A stretch of 64,000 nucleotides of DNA, taken from the NCBI GenBank assembly GCA_963972255.1, contig CAXATO010000001.1, positions 310,001-374,000 of the forward strand. The letters run 5' to 3'. A program made the position numbers and the translations under genes. Under the pieces are notes generated by a model that saw nothing but the letters and a program-made list of their open reading frames with translations, was not told where the DNA came from and ran no database searches. The DNA comes from UBA1479 sp002706405. Lineage in GTDB: Bacteria > Pseudomonadota > Alphaproteobacteria > Rhodospirillales > Casp-alpha2. Position 1 is the stretch's first letter, and the number at the start of each line of letters is the position of its first letter. Shown one piece after another: positions 44,385-53,055 of this stretch.

Positions 44385-45581
44385 ATGGCTATACGGATAA
44401 GCGATTCGGAAGTGGTCCCGCGGTATGCGGAATGGGCCGGCCCGGCCGTGTTCAAACAAGGGTTTCGGCCGTTCTTTCTGGCGGCGGGGGTGTCGGCGGT
44501 CGTTTATGTCGCCCTGTGGGTTGCCGTTCTGACCGGGGACATAACGATCCGCACCGTATTTCCAGCCATCATGTGGCACGCCCATGAAATGCTGTTCGGC
44601 GTCATCGCCGCGGTCATTGCCGGCTTTCTTCTGACCGCCATTCCCAATTGGACCGGGCGGATGCCCCTGCAGGGATGGGGGCTGATCGGTCTGTTCGGGC
44701 TGTGGTTCGCCGGGCGTGTCGCGGTCGCCCATAGTGCGACCCTGGGCGTCCTGCCCGCCGCCGTGATCGACGGGACGTTTCTTCTGGCGCTTATCGCGGT
44801 GGCGCTGCGCGAGATCGTCGCCGGACGCAACTGGCGCAACCTGCCGGTTGTCGGTGCGGTCGGGCTGCTGGCCGTCGCCAACGGTCTGTCCCATGCCGAG
44901 GTTGCGGGCATCGCCGTGCCGGAGCAGGTCGGGCCCCACCTGGGGGTTGCCGTGATCGTCATGCTGATCTCGCTGGTCGGGGGGCGGATCATCCCCAGTT
45001 TCACGGGTAATTGGCTGGCCAAAAACCGACCCGCGGTCGCCCGCCCGGTTCCCTTCAACGGCTTCGACCGCGGTGTGCTGCTGGTGACCCTGCTGGCCCT
45101 CGCGGGCTGGGTCGCCCTGCCAAATCACGCGGTGACGGCGTATCTGCTTCTGGGGGCAGGGGCGCTGCATGTCGTTCGGATCGGCCGCTGGCGGGGCCTG
45201 CACTGCCTGCGCGACCCCCTGGTCTGGAGCCTGCACGCCGGATACCTATGGGTTCCGGTCGGGCTGTTACTGATCGGGGTCACTGAATTCGCCGACGATA
45301 TCCCGCAGACGGCGGGCCTTCACGCCCTGACGACCGGGGCCATGGGGGGCATGGTGCTGGCCGTGATGACCCGGGCGACCCTGGGGCATACGGGACGGGC
45401 GCTGGCTGCCGATGCGGCGACAACCGCCGTTTATATTTTCGCGTTCCTGGCCGCGGCGGCCCGTGTCGGCGCCCCGTTCACGGGCGACTATCACCTGATT
45501 CTGTCCCTGTCGGGTGGATTGTGGTGTGCGGCCTTTGCCCTATTCACCATCCGCTATGGGGCCATCCTGTGCGGTAAATAG
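44385..45581 (+). CDS. nnrS: NnrS family haem- and copper-containing membrane protein
   Basis: 398 residues, about 12 predicted membrane helices. Recognised by the N-terminal FKQGFRPFFLAAG motif, MWHAHEMLFGVIAAVIAGFLLTAIPNWTGR and the C-terminal HALTTGAMGGMVLAVMTRATLGHTGR, all conserved in NnrS. The family protects against nitrosative stress. AAGGAGG precedes ATG 44385. No nitrite, nitric oxide or nitrous oxide reductase genes are seen in this window. Confidence 0.93.
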   Translation: MAIRISDSEVVPRYAEWAGPAVFKQGFRPFFLAAGVSAVVYVALWVAVLTGDITIRTVFPAIMWHAHEMLFGVIAAVIAGFLLTAIPNWTGRMPLQGWGLIGLFGLWFAGRVAVAHSATLGVLPAAVIDGTFLLALIAVALREIVAGRNWRNLPVVGAVGLLAVANGLSHAEVAGIAVPEQVGPHLGVAVIVMLISLVGGRIIPSFTGNWLAKNRPAVARPVPFNGFDRGVLLVTLLALAGWVALPNHAVTAYLLLGAGALHVVRIGRWRGLHCLRDPLVWSLHAGYLWVPVGLLLIGVTEFADDIPQTAGLHALTTGAMGGMVLAVMTRATLGHTGRALAADAATTAVYIFAFLAAAARVGAPFTGDYHLILSLSGGLWCAAFALFTIRYGAILCGK

Positions 45582-45728
45582 CCGCAGCGCCGCCGACAGG
45601 GGCGCCCTCGCCAACGCGCGTGACGCCGAAAAACACGCCTGTGTTTCCAATGGCTTGTCCGCTGCGCCAAGCTTTACATGACCCATTTTGAATACGAAGA
45701 TATGATCTCTGACGGAGATATCTGATTA

Positions 45729-45752
45729 TTTTTGCACAGATACGTGCAAAAA
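45729..45752. promoter_or_regulatory. Perfect inverted repeat upstream of the Liv-type operon
   Basis: TTTTTGCAC (45729-45737), spacer AGATAC, GTGCAAAAA (45744-45752), a 9-bp perfect dyad 89 bases before livH. The TGCAC...GTGCA core resembles nitrogen-regulator sites but its 6-base spacer differs from the usual 7; a LysR-type site is another option. Confidence 0.5.
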
Positions 45753-45840
45753 TTTCGAATTGCCGTTCAAATTAATTCAAGGCACCGTCTTCGCAACATG
45801 CACCAAAAAACGGGTGCTCACATGGGGGTCGCTTAAAGCC

Positions 45841-46698
45841 ATGGAACTTGTCATAGCGCTTGGGATGAACGGCATCGTTTGGGGGTTGATCATCGCGTTG
45901 ATCGCCCTGGGCCTGTCGATCATTTTCGGGCTTCTCGATATCATCAACATCGCCCACGGTGACTTCTTTATGGTCGGCACCGTGATGGCCTGGTTCGTAT
46001 TCGACGCGACAGGCAATTACTGGCTCGCCTTCGCCATTGTGCCGATCGTGGGCTTCGCCCTTGGGGCGTTGATCGAATACACGGTGATCCAGCCGATCAA
46101 GAACGCGGCGGCCTTGTCCATCGTCGCAACCTTCGGCCTGTCGATCATCCTTCAGGAAGGGGTGCGGGCGACCTTCGGGGCCACGCCGGCCCGCCTGACG
46201 GCGCCCATCGAAGGCACGGTGCTGCTGTTCGGGCTGGAATACGAAATCTACCGCCTGTTCGCGGCATTGTTGTCGATCGCCGCCATTTGCTGCTTCTTCC
46301 TGTTCCTGCATCGGACCAAGCTGGGCACCTGGATGCGCGCCGTCCGTTTCGATCCGGAAACGGCAACGGCCATGGGCATCCCGGCCCGCCGGGTCTATAT
46401 GGTGACCTTCGCGATCGGCTTCGCCATGGCGGCGCTCGGCGGCGTCGTCGCCGGTCCCATCACCACCGTCGACTTCCAGGCCGGCGTCGATATCCTGCCG
46501 TTCTGCTTCATGGCGGTGATCATCGGCGGCTTGGGCAATATGGAAGGCACGGTCGCGGCCGCTGTCATGCTCGCCTTTTTCGAAGGCGTGATGGCCAGCT
46601 TCACGGACCCGACCCTGGCGCGGATCGGCTCGCTTTGCCTGATGAGCGTCGTTCTGCTGGTCCGTCCGCACGGTATCTTCTCGGGGGCGACACGATGA
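45841..46698 (+). CDS. Branched-chain/amide-type ABC transporter permease (LivH family)
   Basis: 285-residue inner-membrane permease with about eight helices. The motif ALGLSIIFGLLDIINIAHGDFFMVG is the LivH/UrtB signature, and VTFAIGFAMAALGGVVAGPI is the loop contacting the ATPase. ATG 45841 gives the conserved start; no strong ribosome site is seen. First gene of a five-gene transporter operon; overlaps the next gene (ATGA). Confidence 0.9.
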   Translation: MELVIALGMNGIVWGLIIALIALGLSIIFGLLDIINIAHGDFFMVGTVMAWFVFDATGNYWLAFAIVPIVGFALGALIEYTVIQPIKNAAALSIVATFGLSIILQEGVRATFGATPARLTAPIEGTVLLFGLEYEIYRLFAALLSIAAICCFFLFLHRTKLGTWMRAVRFDPETATAMGIPARRVYMVTFAIGFAMAALGGVVAGPITTVDFQAGVDILPFCFMAVIIGGLGNMEGTVAAAVMLAFFEGVMASFTDPTLARIGSLCLMSVVLLVRPHGIFSGATR

Positions 46699-47708
46699 CG
46701 GCGGCCACAATCAACCGCTTGGGCCTTGCCCTGGTCGCACTGTTGACCGTCGCCGCCCCCTGGCTGCTGCCGCTGGTGGTCGATGAATTCTGGGTCGATA
46801 TCTACTCCGAAATGCTGATCTGGTCCCTGCTGGCCGCCAGCGTGAACCTGCTGTTCGGGTATGTCGGCCTGCTGTCGTTCGGTCAGGCCCTGTTCTTCGG
46901 CATGGGCATGTATGGGGTCGCCATCGGCGTCGCCAAGCTGGGGCTCGGGTTTTGGCCCGCCTTCGGTCTGGGCGTCTTGTTGGCGACGGTGATGGCCTTG
47001 ATCGCGGGGGCGCTCGCCGTACGCCTGACCTGGCATTATTTCGCGATCATTACCGTTGTGTTCTCGCTGATCTTCTATTTCGCGGCCCTGTCCTGGAAGC
47101 CGCTGACCGGCGGCGATGACGGCTTGTCGTTCTCCATGCCGCCGATCGTCAGCCTGGGCGACTGGGAACTGTCGCTGACCGATCCCACGGTGCAGTACTA
47201 CTTCATCATCGCCATGGTCGGCATCTGCTACGTGCTGTTGGGTGTGATCCTGAAAAGCCCGCTCGGCTGGGCCTTCCGCACGGTCCGGGAAAACGCCACG
47301 CGGGCGTCGCTGATCGGGCTTAACGTCTATCTGATCCGCCTGACGGCGTTCGTCATCGCCGGTTTCATCGCCGGCACCGCGGGGGCGCTGTTCGCCTTCT
47401 TCGGACGCTATGCCTCGGCGTCCTACATGTTCTATCACGTGTCGGGCGAAGCAGTGGTCTGGGCCATCATCGGCGGGGCGGGCACGCTCCTGGGGCCGGT
47501 GATCGGAACGTCGCTGCTGATCGTTCTGCGCGAGGAACTGTCCCACATCTGGGAGCATTACCAGATCCTGGTCGGCGTCATCGTCATCCTGGTCGTGATC
47601 TTTGCACCCAAGGGCCTGGGCGGACTTTGGCATGCCCTGGTCAATCGCATCGCCCGTCCGGAGACCCCTGATCCTGTTGCCGGTGACAAACGGGAGGACC
47701 AGCCATGA
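46695..47708 (+). CDS. Branched-chain/amide-type ABC transporter permease (LivM family)
   Basis: 337-residue permease. LLFGYVGLLSFGQALFFGMGMYG is the LivM/UrtC core and LIRLTAFVIAGFIAGTAGALFAFFGRYAS the conserved cytoplasmic loop region. The start overlaps the livH-like stop and the stop overlaps the ATPase gene, indicating tight coupling. Confidence 0.9.
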   Translation: MTAATINRLGLALVALLTVAAPWLLPLVVDEFWVDIYSEMLIWSLLAASVNLLFGYVGLLSFGQALFFGMGMYGVAIGVAKLGLGFWPAFGLGVLLATVMALIAGALAVRLTWHYFAIITVVFSLIFYFAALSWKPLTGGDDGLSFSMPPIVSLGDWELSLTDPTVQYYFIIAMVGICYVLLGVILKSPLGWAFRTVRENATRASLIGLNVYLIRLTAFVIAGFIAGTAGALFAFFGRYASASYMFYHVSGEAVVWAIIGGAGTLLGPVIGTSLLIVLREELSHIWEHYQILVGVIVILVVIFAPKGLGGLWHALVNRIARPETPDPVAGDKREDQP

Positions 47709-48457
47709 CCGCAACCCCGATCCTTGAAATCGACGGCGTCGAGAAACATTTCGGTGGCCTGGCGGCCCTCGGCGGCGTGCATGCCACGGTCGACAGCGGC
47801 AAGCTGACGGCGGTGATCGGCCCTAACGGAGCGGGCAAGACGACCCTGTTCAATGTCATCACGGGCATCCTCAACCCATCGGCCGGATCAATCCGCTTCA
47901 TGGGCAAGGACATCACGAACAGTTCCGTCCATGAGATCAGCCGCCTGGGGCTGGCGCGTACCCTGCAGATCAAAAGTGTCTTCCACGGCATGACGGTGCG
48001 CGAGAACCTGTGGATCGCGGCGCAGTCGCGGCAAGGCATTTTCCGCCCGTTCACCAGCATGAAAGCCTGCCGCGTGGCGAACGAGCGCGCCGATGCGCTG
48101 CTTGAGGAATTGCAGCTGACCCATCTGGCATCGCAAGAGGCGGTCAACCTGTCATACGGCGACGTGGCGCTGCTTGAGATCGGCATTGCCCTGGCGACCG
48201 AGCCCAAGCTTCTGTTGTTGGACGAGCCGATCTGCGGCATGGGCCCGGCCGAGACCGAGCGCACCGTGGAGAAGATTCGTGAACTGTCCAAGCGCATCGA
48301 CATCGTGATCATCGAACACGACATCGAGGTGGTGTTCGACATTTCCGACGACATCATCGTCATGGCGCTGGGCACGGTGCTGGCGCGCGGAACGCCGGCC
48401 GAGATATCCGAAAACGCCGATGTGCGCGCGGCTTACCTGGGGGACGACGATGCTTGA
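47705..48457 (+). CDS. ABC transporter ATP-binding protein (LivG family)
   Basis: 250 residues. Walker A GPNGAGKTTLFNVITG, signature LSYGDVALLEIGIAL (replacing LSGG, as in LivG/UrtD proteins), Walker B LLLLDEPICGMGPAET and the switch His in IIEHDIEVVFDIS. The last bases overlap the second ATPase gene by 8 bases. Confidence 0.92.
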   Translation: MTATPILEIDGVEKHFGGLAALGGVHATVDSGKLTAVIGPNGAGKTTLFNVITGILNPSAGSIRFMGKDITNSSVHEISRLGLARTLQIKSVFHGMTVRENLWIAAQSRQGIFRPFTSMKACRVANERADALLEELQLTHLASQEAVNLSYGDVALLEIGIALATEPKLLLLDEPICGMGPAETERTVEKIRELSKRIDIVIIEHDIEVVFDISDDIIVMALGTVLARGTPAEISENADVRAAYLGDDDA

Positions 48458-49148
48458 GTTGAATGGCGTCCACGCCCATTACGGCAAGGTGCATGTCCTG
48501 CAGGGGACATCGCTAAAGGTGCAGTCCGGCGAGGCCGTGGGGCTTCTGGGCCGCAACGGCGTCGGCAAGACGACGACGTTGAAAACCATCATGGGCCTGG
48601 TCAAGGCGACCGGCGGCGAGATTTCCTTCAACGGCAGCAATCTGACCGACATCGCGCCGCACACCATTCCCAGCACGGGGATCGGCTATGTGCCGCAGGG
48701 GCGGGGAATTTTCCCGTCTCTTTCCGTGAAAGAAAATCTGGAAATCGGCCTGACCAAGGCGCCGCCGTCGCAGGTCTTCGATTATGTGTTCGACCGCTTC
48801 CCGCGCCTTAAGGAACGGCTGAGCCAGCCCGGCGGAACGTTGTCCGGCGGCGAACAGCAGATGCTCGCCATCGCGCGCTGTCTCGTCATGCAGCCACGGC
48901 TGCTGATCCTGGACGAGCCGACCGAAGGCATCATGCCGATCCTGGTTCAGGATATCCGCCGCGAGATCAAGGCGGTCAACGACGAAGGGGTGTCGATCCT
49001 GCTGGTCGAGCAGAACATCAAGACCGCACTTCGTCTGTGTTCACGCATCTACATCATGGAGAAGGGGGCCGTCGTTCACCAGGCCGCCGCCCAGGACCTT
49101 AAAGACGATAAGGAGACCCTGCACCGGTATCTCGGGGTCACCGTCTAA
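48450..49148 (+). CDS. ABC transporter ATP-binding protein (LivF family)
   Basis: 232 residues. Walker A GRNGVGKTTTLKTIMG, YVPQGRGIFPSLSV (LivF/UrtE hallmark), LSGGEQQMLAIAR and LLILDEPTEGI. ATG 48450 gives the standard MLELNGVHAHYGK start. Confidence 0.92.
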   Translation: MLELNGVHAHYGKVHVLQGTSLKVQSGEAVGLLGRNGVGKTTTLKTIMGLVKATGGEISFNGSNLTDIAPHTIPSTGIGYVPQGRGIFPSLSVKENLEIGLTKAPPSQVFDYVFDRFPRLKERLSQPGGTLSGGEQQMLAIARCLVMQPRLLILDEPTEGIMPILVQDIRREIKAVNDEGVSILLVEQNIKTALRLCSRIYIMEKGAVVHQAAAQDLKDDKETLHRYLGVTV

Positions 49149-49210
49149 CAACCGCCGATGAAGGCGGGGCTTCACGACCATTCGTCACTCAACCCAGCTG
49201 GAGACAGAAC

Positions 49211-50524
49211 ATGACCAAAGACGTGAAATCGAAGCCGGCCGCGGCACCCCGTGCAGGCCAGACGCGGCGATCCTTCCTGCAGACCGCATTGGCGGGTGGT
49301 GCGGCCGCGACGACGGCCTATTTCGGGATCACCCATAACGCGTTCGCCAAAGCATCCGGTCCCATCGTGATCGGCCATCAGTGCGAGTTGACCGGTGGTT
49401 TCTCATCCTGGGGTTATTGGCACGACAAATGCGCCCAGGCGGCGGTCAAGGTGATCAACGAAGGCGGCGGCATCGCCGGACGCAAGGTCGAGTTGGCTGT
49501 GGCGGACACGGAATCGAACCCCGCCGCAGGTGCGCGCAAGCTGCGCTCGCTGATCCAGCGGCAGAAAGCGTCGTTCGTTGTCGGCTCCGTCCATTCGGGC
49601 ATCATGCTGGCCTCGATCCCCATCGCGACGGAATTGAAGACGCCGTATTTCTCGGCCGGTGAAGCGACCGAGGCGACGGGCTCCAAGGGCTCGCGCTATA
49701 GCTTCCGTACCGGTACCGACACCTATGCTCTGGCCGCGGCCGGGGTGCCTTGGGCCATGGAAAACCTGGGCAAGAACTGGACCATGATCTTCCCGGATTA
49801 CGCCTGGGGCCATAGCCATCACCAGGAACACCGCAAGCTGATCGAAGCCGCCGGCGGCAAAGTCAACGATCCCATCGCCGTGCCGCTCGGCACCAAGGAT
49901 CTGGTGCCGTACCTGGCGCGTATTCCGGAAGAAACGGAAGTCCTGTTCTCCGTGTTCTTCGGCGCGCTGTCGGTTGCCTTCTATACGCAGTCCAAATCCA
50001 TGCGCCTGGACGAAAAGATGAAGATGTATTCCGTGTCCGGGACCATCGAGGCAATCGATCCCCGCGACATCGACGGGGCGACCGAAGGCGTCTACTTCCT
50101 GGAGAACTTCCCGCGTCCGCTGGAGTTCAAGAACGATGAGTACCACGCCAAGTTCGTCGAGATGATGGGCGTCGATCCGGTCTACGCGAAGGAAGAAAGC
50201 TCCGGCAAGGTCATGGCCAAGAGCCACGCCTGGCAGAGCTACGAGAACTTCTTCGCCCTCAAGGCCGCCATCGAGGCTTCCGGCTGGCAGACCAACAAAG
50301 ACACGCCCGGCGTGATCGAAGCGCTCGAAGGTCTGAAGATGGAAAACTCCATGGCCCACCCGCAGGGATCGAAGATCCTGCGCGCCGAGGACCACAGCGG
50401 CATGATCGATTGCTACATGAGCCGCGTCGAGGATTCCAAATTTGTCCTCAAGAAGCGCATTCCCCGTGAGGACCTGATGGCGAAACTGCCGCCGCGCTAC
50501 GACTTCCGCACCTACAAGCTGTAG
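49211..50524 (+). CDS. Tat-exported ABC substrate-binding protein (AmiC/FmdD/UrtA-like)
   Basis: 437 residues. The N-terminus has a twin-arginine signal, TRRSFLQTALAGGAAA, with a cleavage region near NAFAKA. The mature type I periplasmic-binding fold contains GHQCELTGGFSSWGYWHDKCAQAAVKVINEGGGIAGRKVELAV and GSVHSGIMLASIPIA, resembling urea, short-chain amide and branched-chain amino-acid binders. It ends the liv-type operon and precedes a nitrilase gene, which points to a small nitrogen compound as ligand. The Tat route implies folding before export and depends on tatABC in this window. Confidence 0.87.
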   Translation: MTKDVKSKPAAAPRAGQTRRSFLQTALAGGAAATTAYFGITHNAFAKASGPIVIGHQCELTGGFSSWGYWHDKCAQAAVKVINEGGGIAGRKVELAVADTESNPAAGARKLRSLIQRQKASFVVGSVHSGIMLASIPIATELKTPYFSAGEATEATGSKGSRYSFRTGTDTYALAAAGVPWAMENLGKNWTMIFPDYAWGHSHHQEHRKLIEAAGGKVNDPIAVPLGTKDLVPYLARIPEETEVLFSVFFGALSVAFYTQSKSMRLDEKMKMYSVSGTIEAIDPRDIDGATEGVYFLENFPRPLEFKNDEYHAKFVEMMGVDPVYAKEESSGKVMAKSHAWQSYENFFALKAAIEASGWQTNKDTPGVIEALEGLKMENSMAHPQGSKILRAEDHSGMIDCYMSRVEDSKFVLKKRIPREDLMAKLPPRYDFRTYKL

Positions 50525-50559
50525 TCCACGCCTGCGGTACCCGATAACCACTGCGAGGA

Positions 50560-50613
50560 GCCGGCCGTCTCCGCCCGCGTCTCCCTCCCCACGCCACAGG
50601 GGAGATGGCCGGC
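50560..50613 (+). promoter_or_regulatory. Long-armed inverted repeat between the binding protein and nitrilase genes
   Basis: GCCGGCCGTCTCC (50560-50572) pairs with GGAGATGGCCGGC (50601-50613), 13 bp with one wobble and a 28-base loop. No T-run follows, so it may stabilise the upstream mRNA or attenuate read-through into the nitrilase gene. Confidence 0.45.
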
Positions 50614-50641
50614 GCCACCTCGCGACAACACGAGACCGAAC

Positions 50642-51688
50642 ATGAACCATAAAATCACGGTCGCGGCGGCTCATCTGGCGCCGGTCTATCTAGATGCCCG
50701 CGCCACCGTCGACAAGGCGTGCGAGTACATCCACAAGGCGGCGGCGGAAGGCGTGCAGTTGATCGCCTTTCCGGAATCGTTCGTTCCCGGGTTTCCCGTG
50801 TGGCCGGCCTTGGCGGCGCCCATCCACAATCATGATCTGTTCAAACGGTTCGTCAGCCAGTCCATCCGCGTGCCGGGGCCGGAGGTCCTGAAGATCTGCT
50901 CGGCGGCGCGCGACACGGGCATGATCGTGTCGATCGGCATCAGCGAATCGACGGACCGCAGCGTCGGCTGCATCTGGAACAGCAATCTTCTGATCGGCGC
51001 CGACGGCTCGATCCTCAATCATCACCGCAAACTGGTGCCCACGTTCTATGAAAAGCTGGTCTGGGCGAACGGCGACGGCGCGGGCCTGCGTGTGGTCGAT
51101 ACGCCGCTTGGCCGTATCGGTGCCCTGATCTGCGGCGAGAACACCAACCCGTTGGCGCGTTACAGCCTGATCGCCCAGGGTGAGCAGATCCATATTTCCA
51201 CCTATCCGCCCGTCTGGCCGACCCACGAGCCGTCGGCCAACGACCGCTACGATTTGGCGGCGGCGAACCGTATCCGGGCGGCGGCCCATTCGTTCGAAGG
51301 CAAGGTATTCAACATCGTCTGCGCCGCGCGCCTCGACGACACCGCCTACGACATCATTTCCCAGGTCAACGACGACGCGGTGCGCATCGTCAAGGAATCA
51401 CCCTCCGGTGTTTCCCTGATCGTCGGGCCGAGCGGCTTGCCCATTGCCGAAAGCGGCAAGGACGAAGACCATTTGCTGATCGAACAGATCGATCTGGAAG
51501 ACTGCATCGTGCCCAAGCAGTTCCATGATGTGTCCGGCTATTACAATCGCTACGACGTGTTCGGGCTGACGGTCCGGCGGCGCGAACAGGCGCCGGCGCA
51601 GTTCGAGGATCTGGGCGGGCAGGGCCGGGCAATGCCGTTTGCGGCACTCGAAGCCGGAACCTTGGAGGACGATGCCGCGGTGGGGTAA
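50642..51688 (+). CDS. Nitrilase family carbon-nitrogen hydrolase
   Basis: 348 residues. The catalytic set is complete: Glu45 (FPESFVPGFPVW), Lys130 (HHRKLVPTFYEKLVW), Glu137 and nucleophile Cys164 (ALICGENTNPLARY). The CGENTNP pattern and the PVWP motif fit true nitrilases, which convert nitriles to acids and ammonia, better than amidases or ureidopropionases. Its place after an amide-type ABC importer and before a LysR regulator suggests imported nitriles or related compounds; exact substrate unknown. Confidence 0.88.
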   Translation: MNHKITVAAAHLAPVYLDARATVDKACEYIHKAAAEGVQLIAFPESFVPGFPVWPALAAPIHNHDLFKRFVSQSIRVPGPEVLKICSAARDTGMIVSIGISESTDRSVGCIWNSNLLIGADGSILNHHRKLVPTFYEKLVWANGDGAGLRVVDTPLGRIGALICGENTNPLARYSLIAQGEQIHISTYPPVWPTHEPSANDRYDLAAANRIRAAAHSFEGKVFNIVCAARLDDTAYDIISQVNDDAVRIVKESPSGVSLIVGPSGLPIAESGKDEDHLLIEQIDLEDCIVPKQFHDVSGYYNRYDVFGLTVRRREQAPAQFEDLGGQGRAMPFAALEAGTLEDDAAVG

Positions 51689-51718
51689 GGTCCGCCCATC
51701 ATTCTGGGAGAGCCGAAC

Positions 51719-52702
51719 GTGACCAAACAGGAACCCAAACCGCGCGCCTATGCCTCGGAGCTGTCCCGCTTCGACTGGGATGACATCGCGTTGTTTCTGG
51801 CCCTGGTGCGTCATCGCTCGCTCAGCCATGCGGCACGGTCGCTGTCGCTGACCCATTCCACGGTCGGGCGGCGGATCAAGACGCTGGAAGCGGCGCTCGG
51901 CGCCAAGCTGTTCGAGCGCACCCCGGGCGGCTTTCTGCTGACCGATCGGGGAGAGGACCTGCTGCGCGAGGCCGAAGGCATCGAAGCGCATATCGCCCAG
52001 ATTGCCACCACCTTCAGCGGCGAGGCGGCAGAGGTCAGCGGCACGATCCGCGTCGCGACCATGGAAGCGCTCGGCAGCCTGTATCTGGCGCCGCGCATGC
52101 TGGCGCTTTATGAACAGCATCCGTCGATCAACGTGGAACTGGTGACGGCGTCCCATTGGGTCAACCTGTCAAAGCGCGAGGCCGATGTCCTCATCAGCTT
52201 TCCGCGGCCGAGCGGCCATCGCATCACCAGCGAAAAGATCGGTGAGTTCGCGTTGTTCCTCTATGCCTCCAAGGACTACCTGGATCGCTACGGCCGGCCG
52301 CAGACGATCGAAGACCTGAAACAGCATCGCTTCATCGACTACATCGACGAATTGGTGGCGATCCCGGCGGTGCGCTGGCTGTCGGATGTGCTGCGTGATC
52401 AGAACGTGGTGTTCCGCTCGACCAGTCTGGTCGGCCAATATCACGCGGCGGCGGCGGGCATGGGCATTTCCATGCAGCCCACCTTCGTCGCCGATCAGGA
52501 TCCGCGCCTGGAACGGGTGCTGGGCGACCGGCTGTGCGTGAAGCGGGATTTCTGGCTCAGCATGCACGACGATCTGGAACACATCCCGCGCATCCGCAAC
52601 GTGCACAGTTTTCTGAAGACCTTGATCCAAGACAACGCGGAATTCCTCAACGGCGGGCCCGACGCGGCCGCCGCTAAGAATCTGGATCAGTCGGCTAGAT
52701 AG
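51719..52702 (+). CDS. LysR-family transcriptional regulator
   Basis: 327 residues. The N-terminal helix-turn-helix FLALVRHRSLSHAARSLSLTHSTVGRRIKTLEAALGAKLFERTPGGFLLTDRGE is typical, followed by a LysR effector domain. GTG start at 51719 with GGGAG 8 bases upstream. The last 16 bases overlap the convergent AtuA C-terminal-like gene. Encoded in line with the nitrilase, it may regulate that gene and the transporter. Confidence 0.9.
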   Translation: MTKQEPKPRAYASELSRFDWDDIALFLALVRHRSLSHAARSLSLTHSTVGRRIKTLEAALGAKLFERTPGGFLLTDRGEDLLREAEGIEAHIAQIATTFSGEAAEVSGTIRVATMEALGSLYLAPRMLALYEQHPSINVELVTASHWVNLSKREADVLISFPRPSGHRITSEKIGEFALFLYASKDYLDRYGRPQTIEDLKQHRFIDYIDELVAIPAVRWLSDVLRDQNVVFRSTSLVGQYHAAAAGMGISMQPTFVADQDPRLERVLGDRLCVKRDFWLSMHDDLEHIPRIRNVHSFLKTLIQDNAEFLNGGPDAAAAKNLDQSAR

Positions 52703-53055
52703 CGCGATCCCGCCGGCACGCAGCTTGCCGGCACGGTAACCTCGATCTCACCCAGCAACAGGAACGACAAGGTCTTGCCGTGCAGGTCCTGGGTCAGCGC
52801 ACTGTTGACCCCGCCTTCAAGCGCGTCGTCGATGACGAAATTGAGCGCGTTGAGGTTGGGCAGCACATAGCGCGTGACGTTGGTTGCCCCCTTGTGGCGG
52901 AACAGGTCGAGGACCTTCTGCTCAGTCACCTGCTCGCACAGATGGGCGAAGGCATCCGGCACGTAGGCGACGACGGAGATGTTGGAGCGGTTTCCCTTGT
53001 CGCCGGCGCGGCCATGGGCCACGGCGTGAAGGGGCAGGGTCAGGGTATCCGTCAT
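52687..53055 (-). CDS. AtuA C-terminal-like ferredoxin-fold protein
   Basis: 122 residues. AHGRAGDKGNRSNISVVAY and VLPNLNALNFVIDDALEGGVNSALTQDLHGKT match the small domain that follows DUF1446 in AtuA-type proteins, here split off as a separate gene. It overlaps the DUF1446 gene by 4 bases (ATGA) and is the last gene of the minus-strand operon. The family is associated with acyclic terpene/acid breakdown but the biochemical role is unproven. Confidence 0.85.
   Translation of the reverse strand: MTDTLTLPLHAVAHGRAGDKGNRSNISVVAYVPDAFAHLCEQVTEQKVLDLFRHKGATNVTRYVLPNLNALNFVIDDALEGGVNSALTQDLHGKTLSFLLLGEIEVTVPASCVPAGSRYLAD

Noticed and set aside
45651..45665. Sigma-54-like element TGGC...CTGC upstream of the Liv-type operon
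   Set aside because: The GG-N10-GC spacing fits, but the rest of the consensus is poor and it lies upstream of the inverted repeat, the reverse of the usual activator arrangement.
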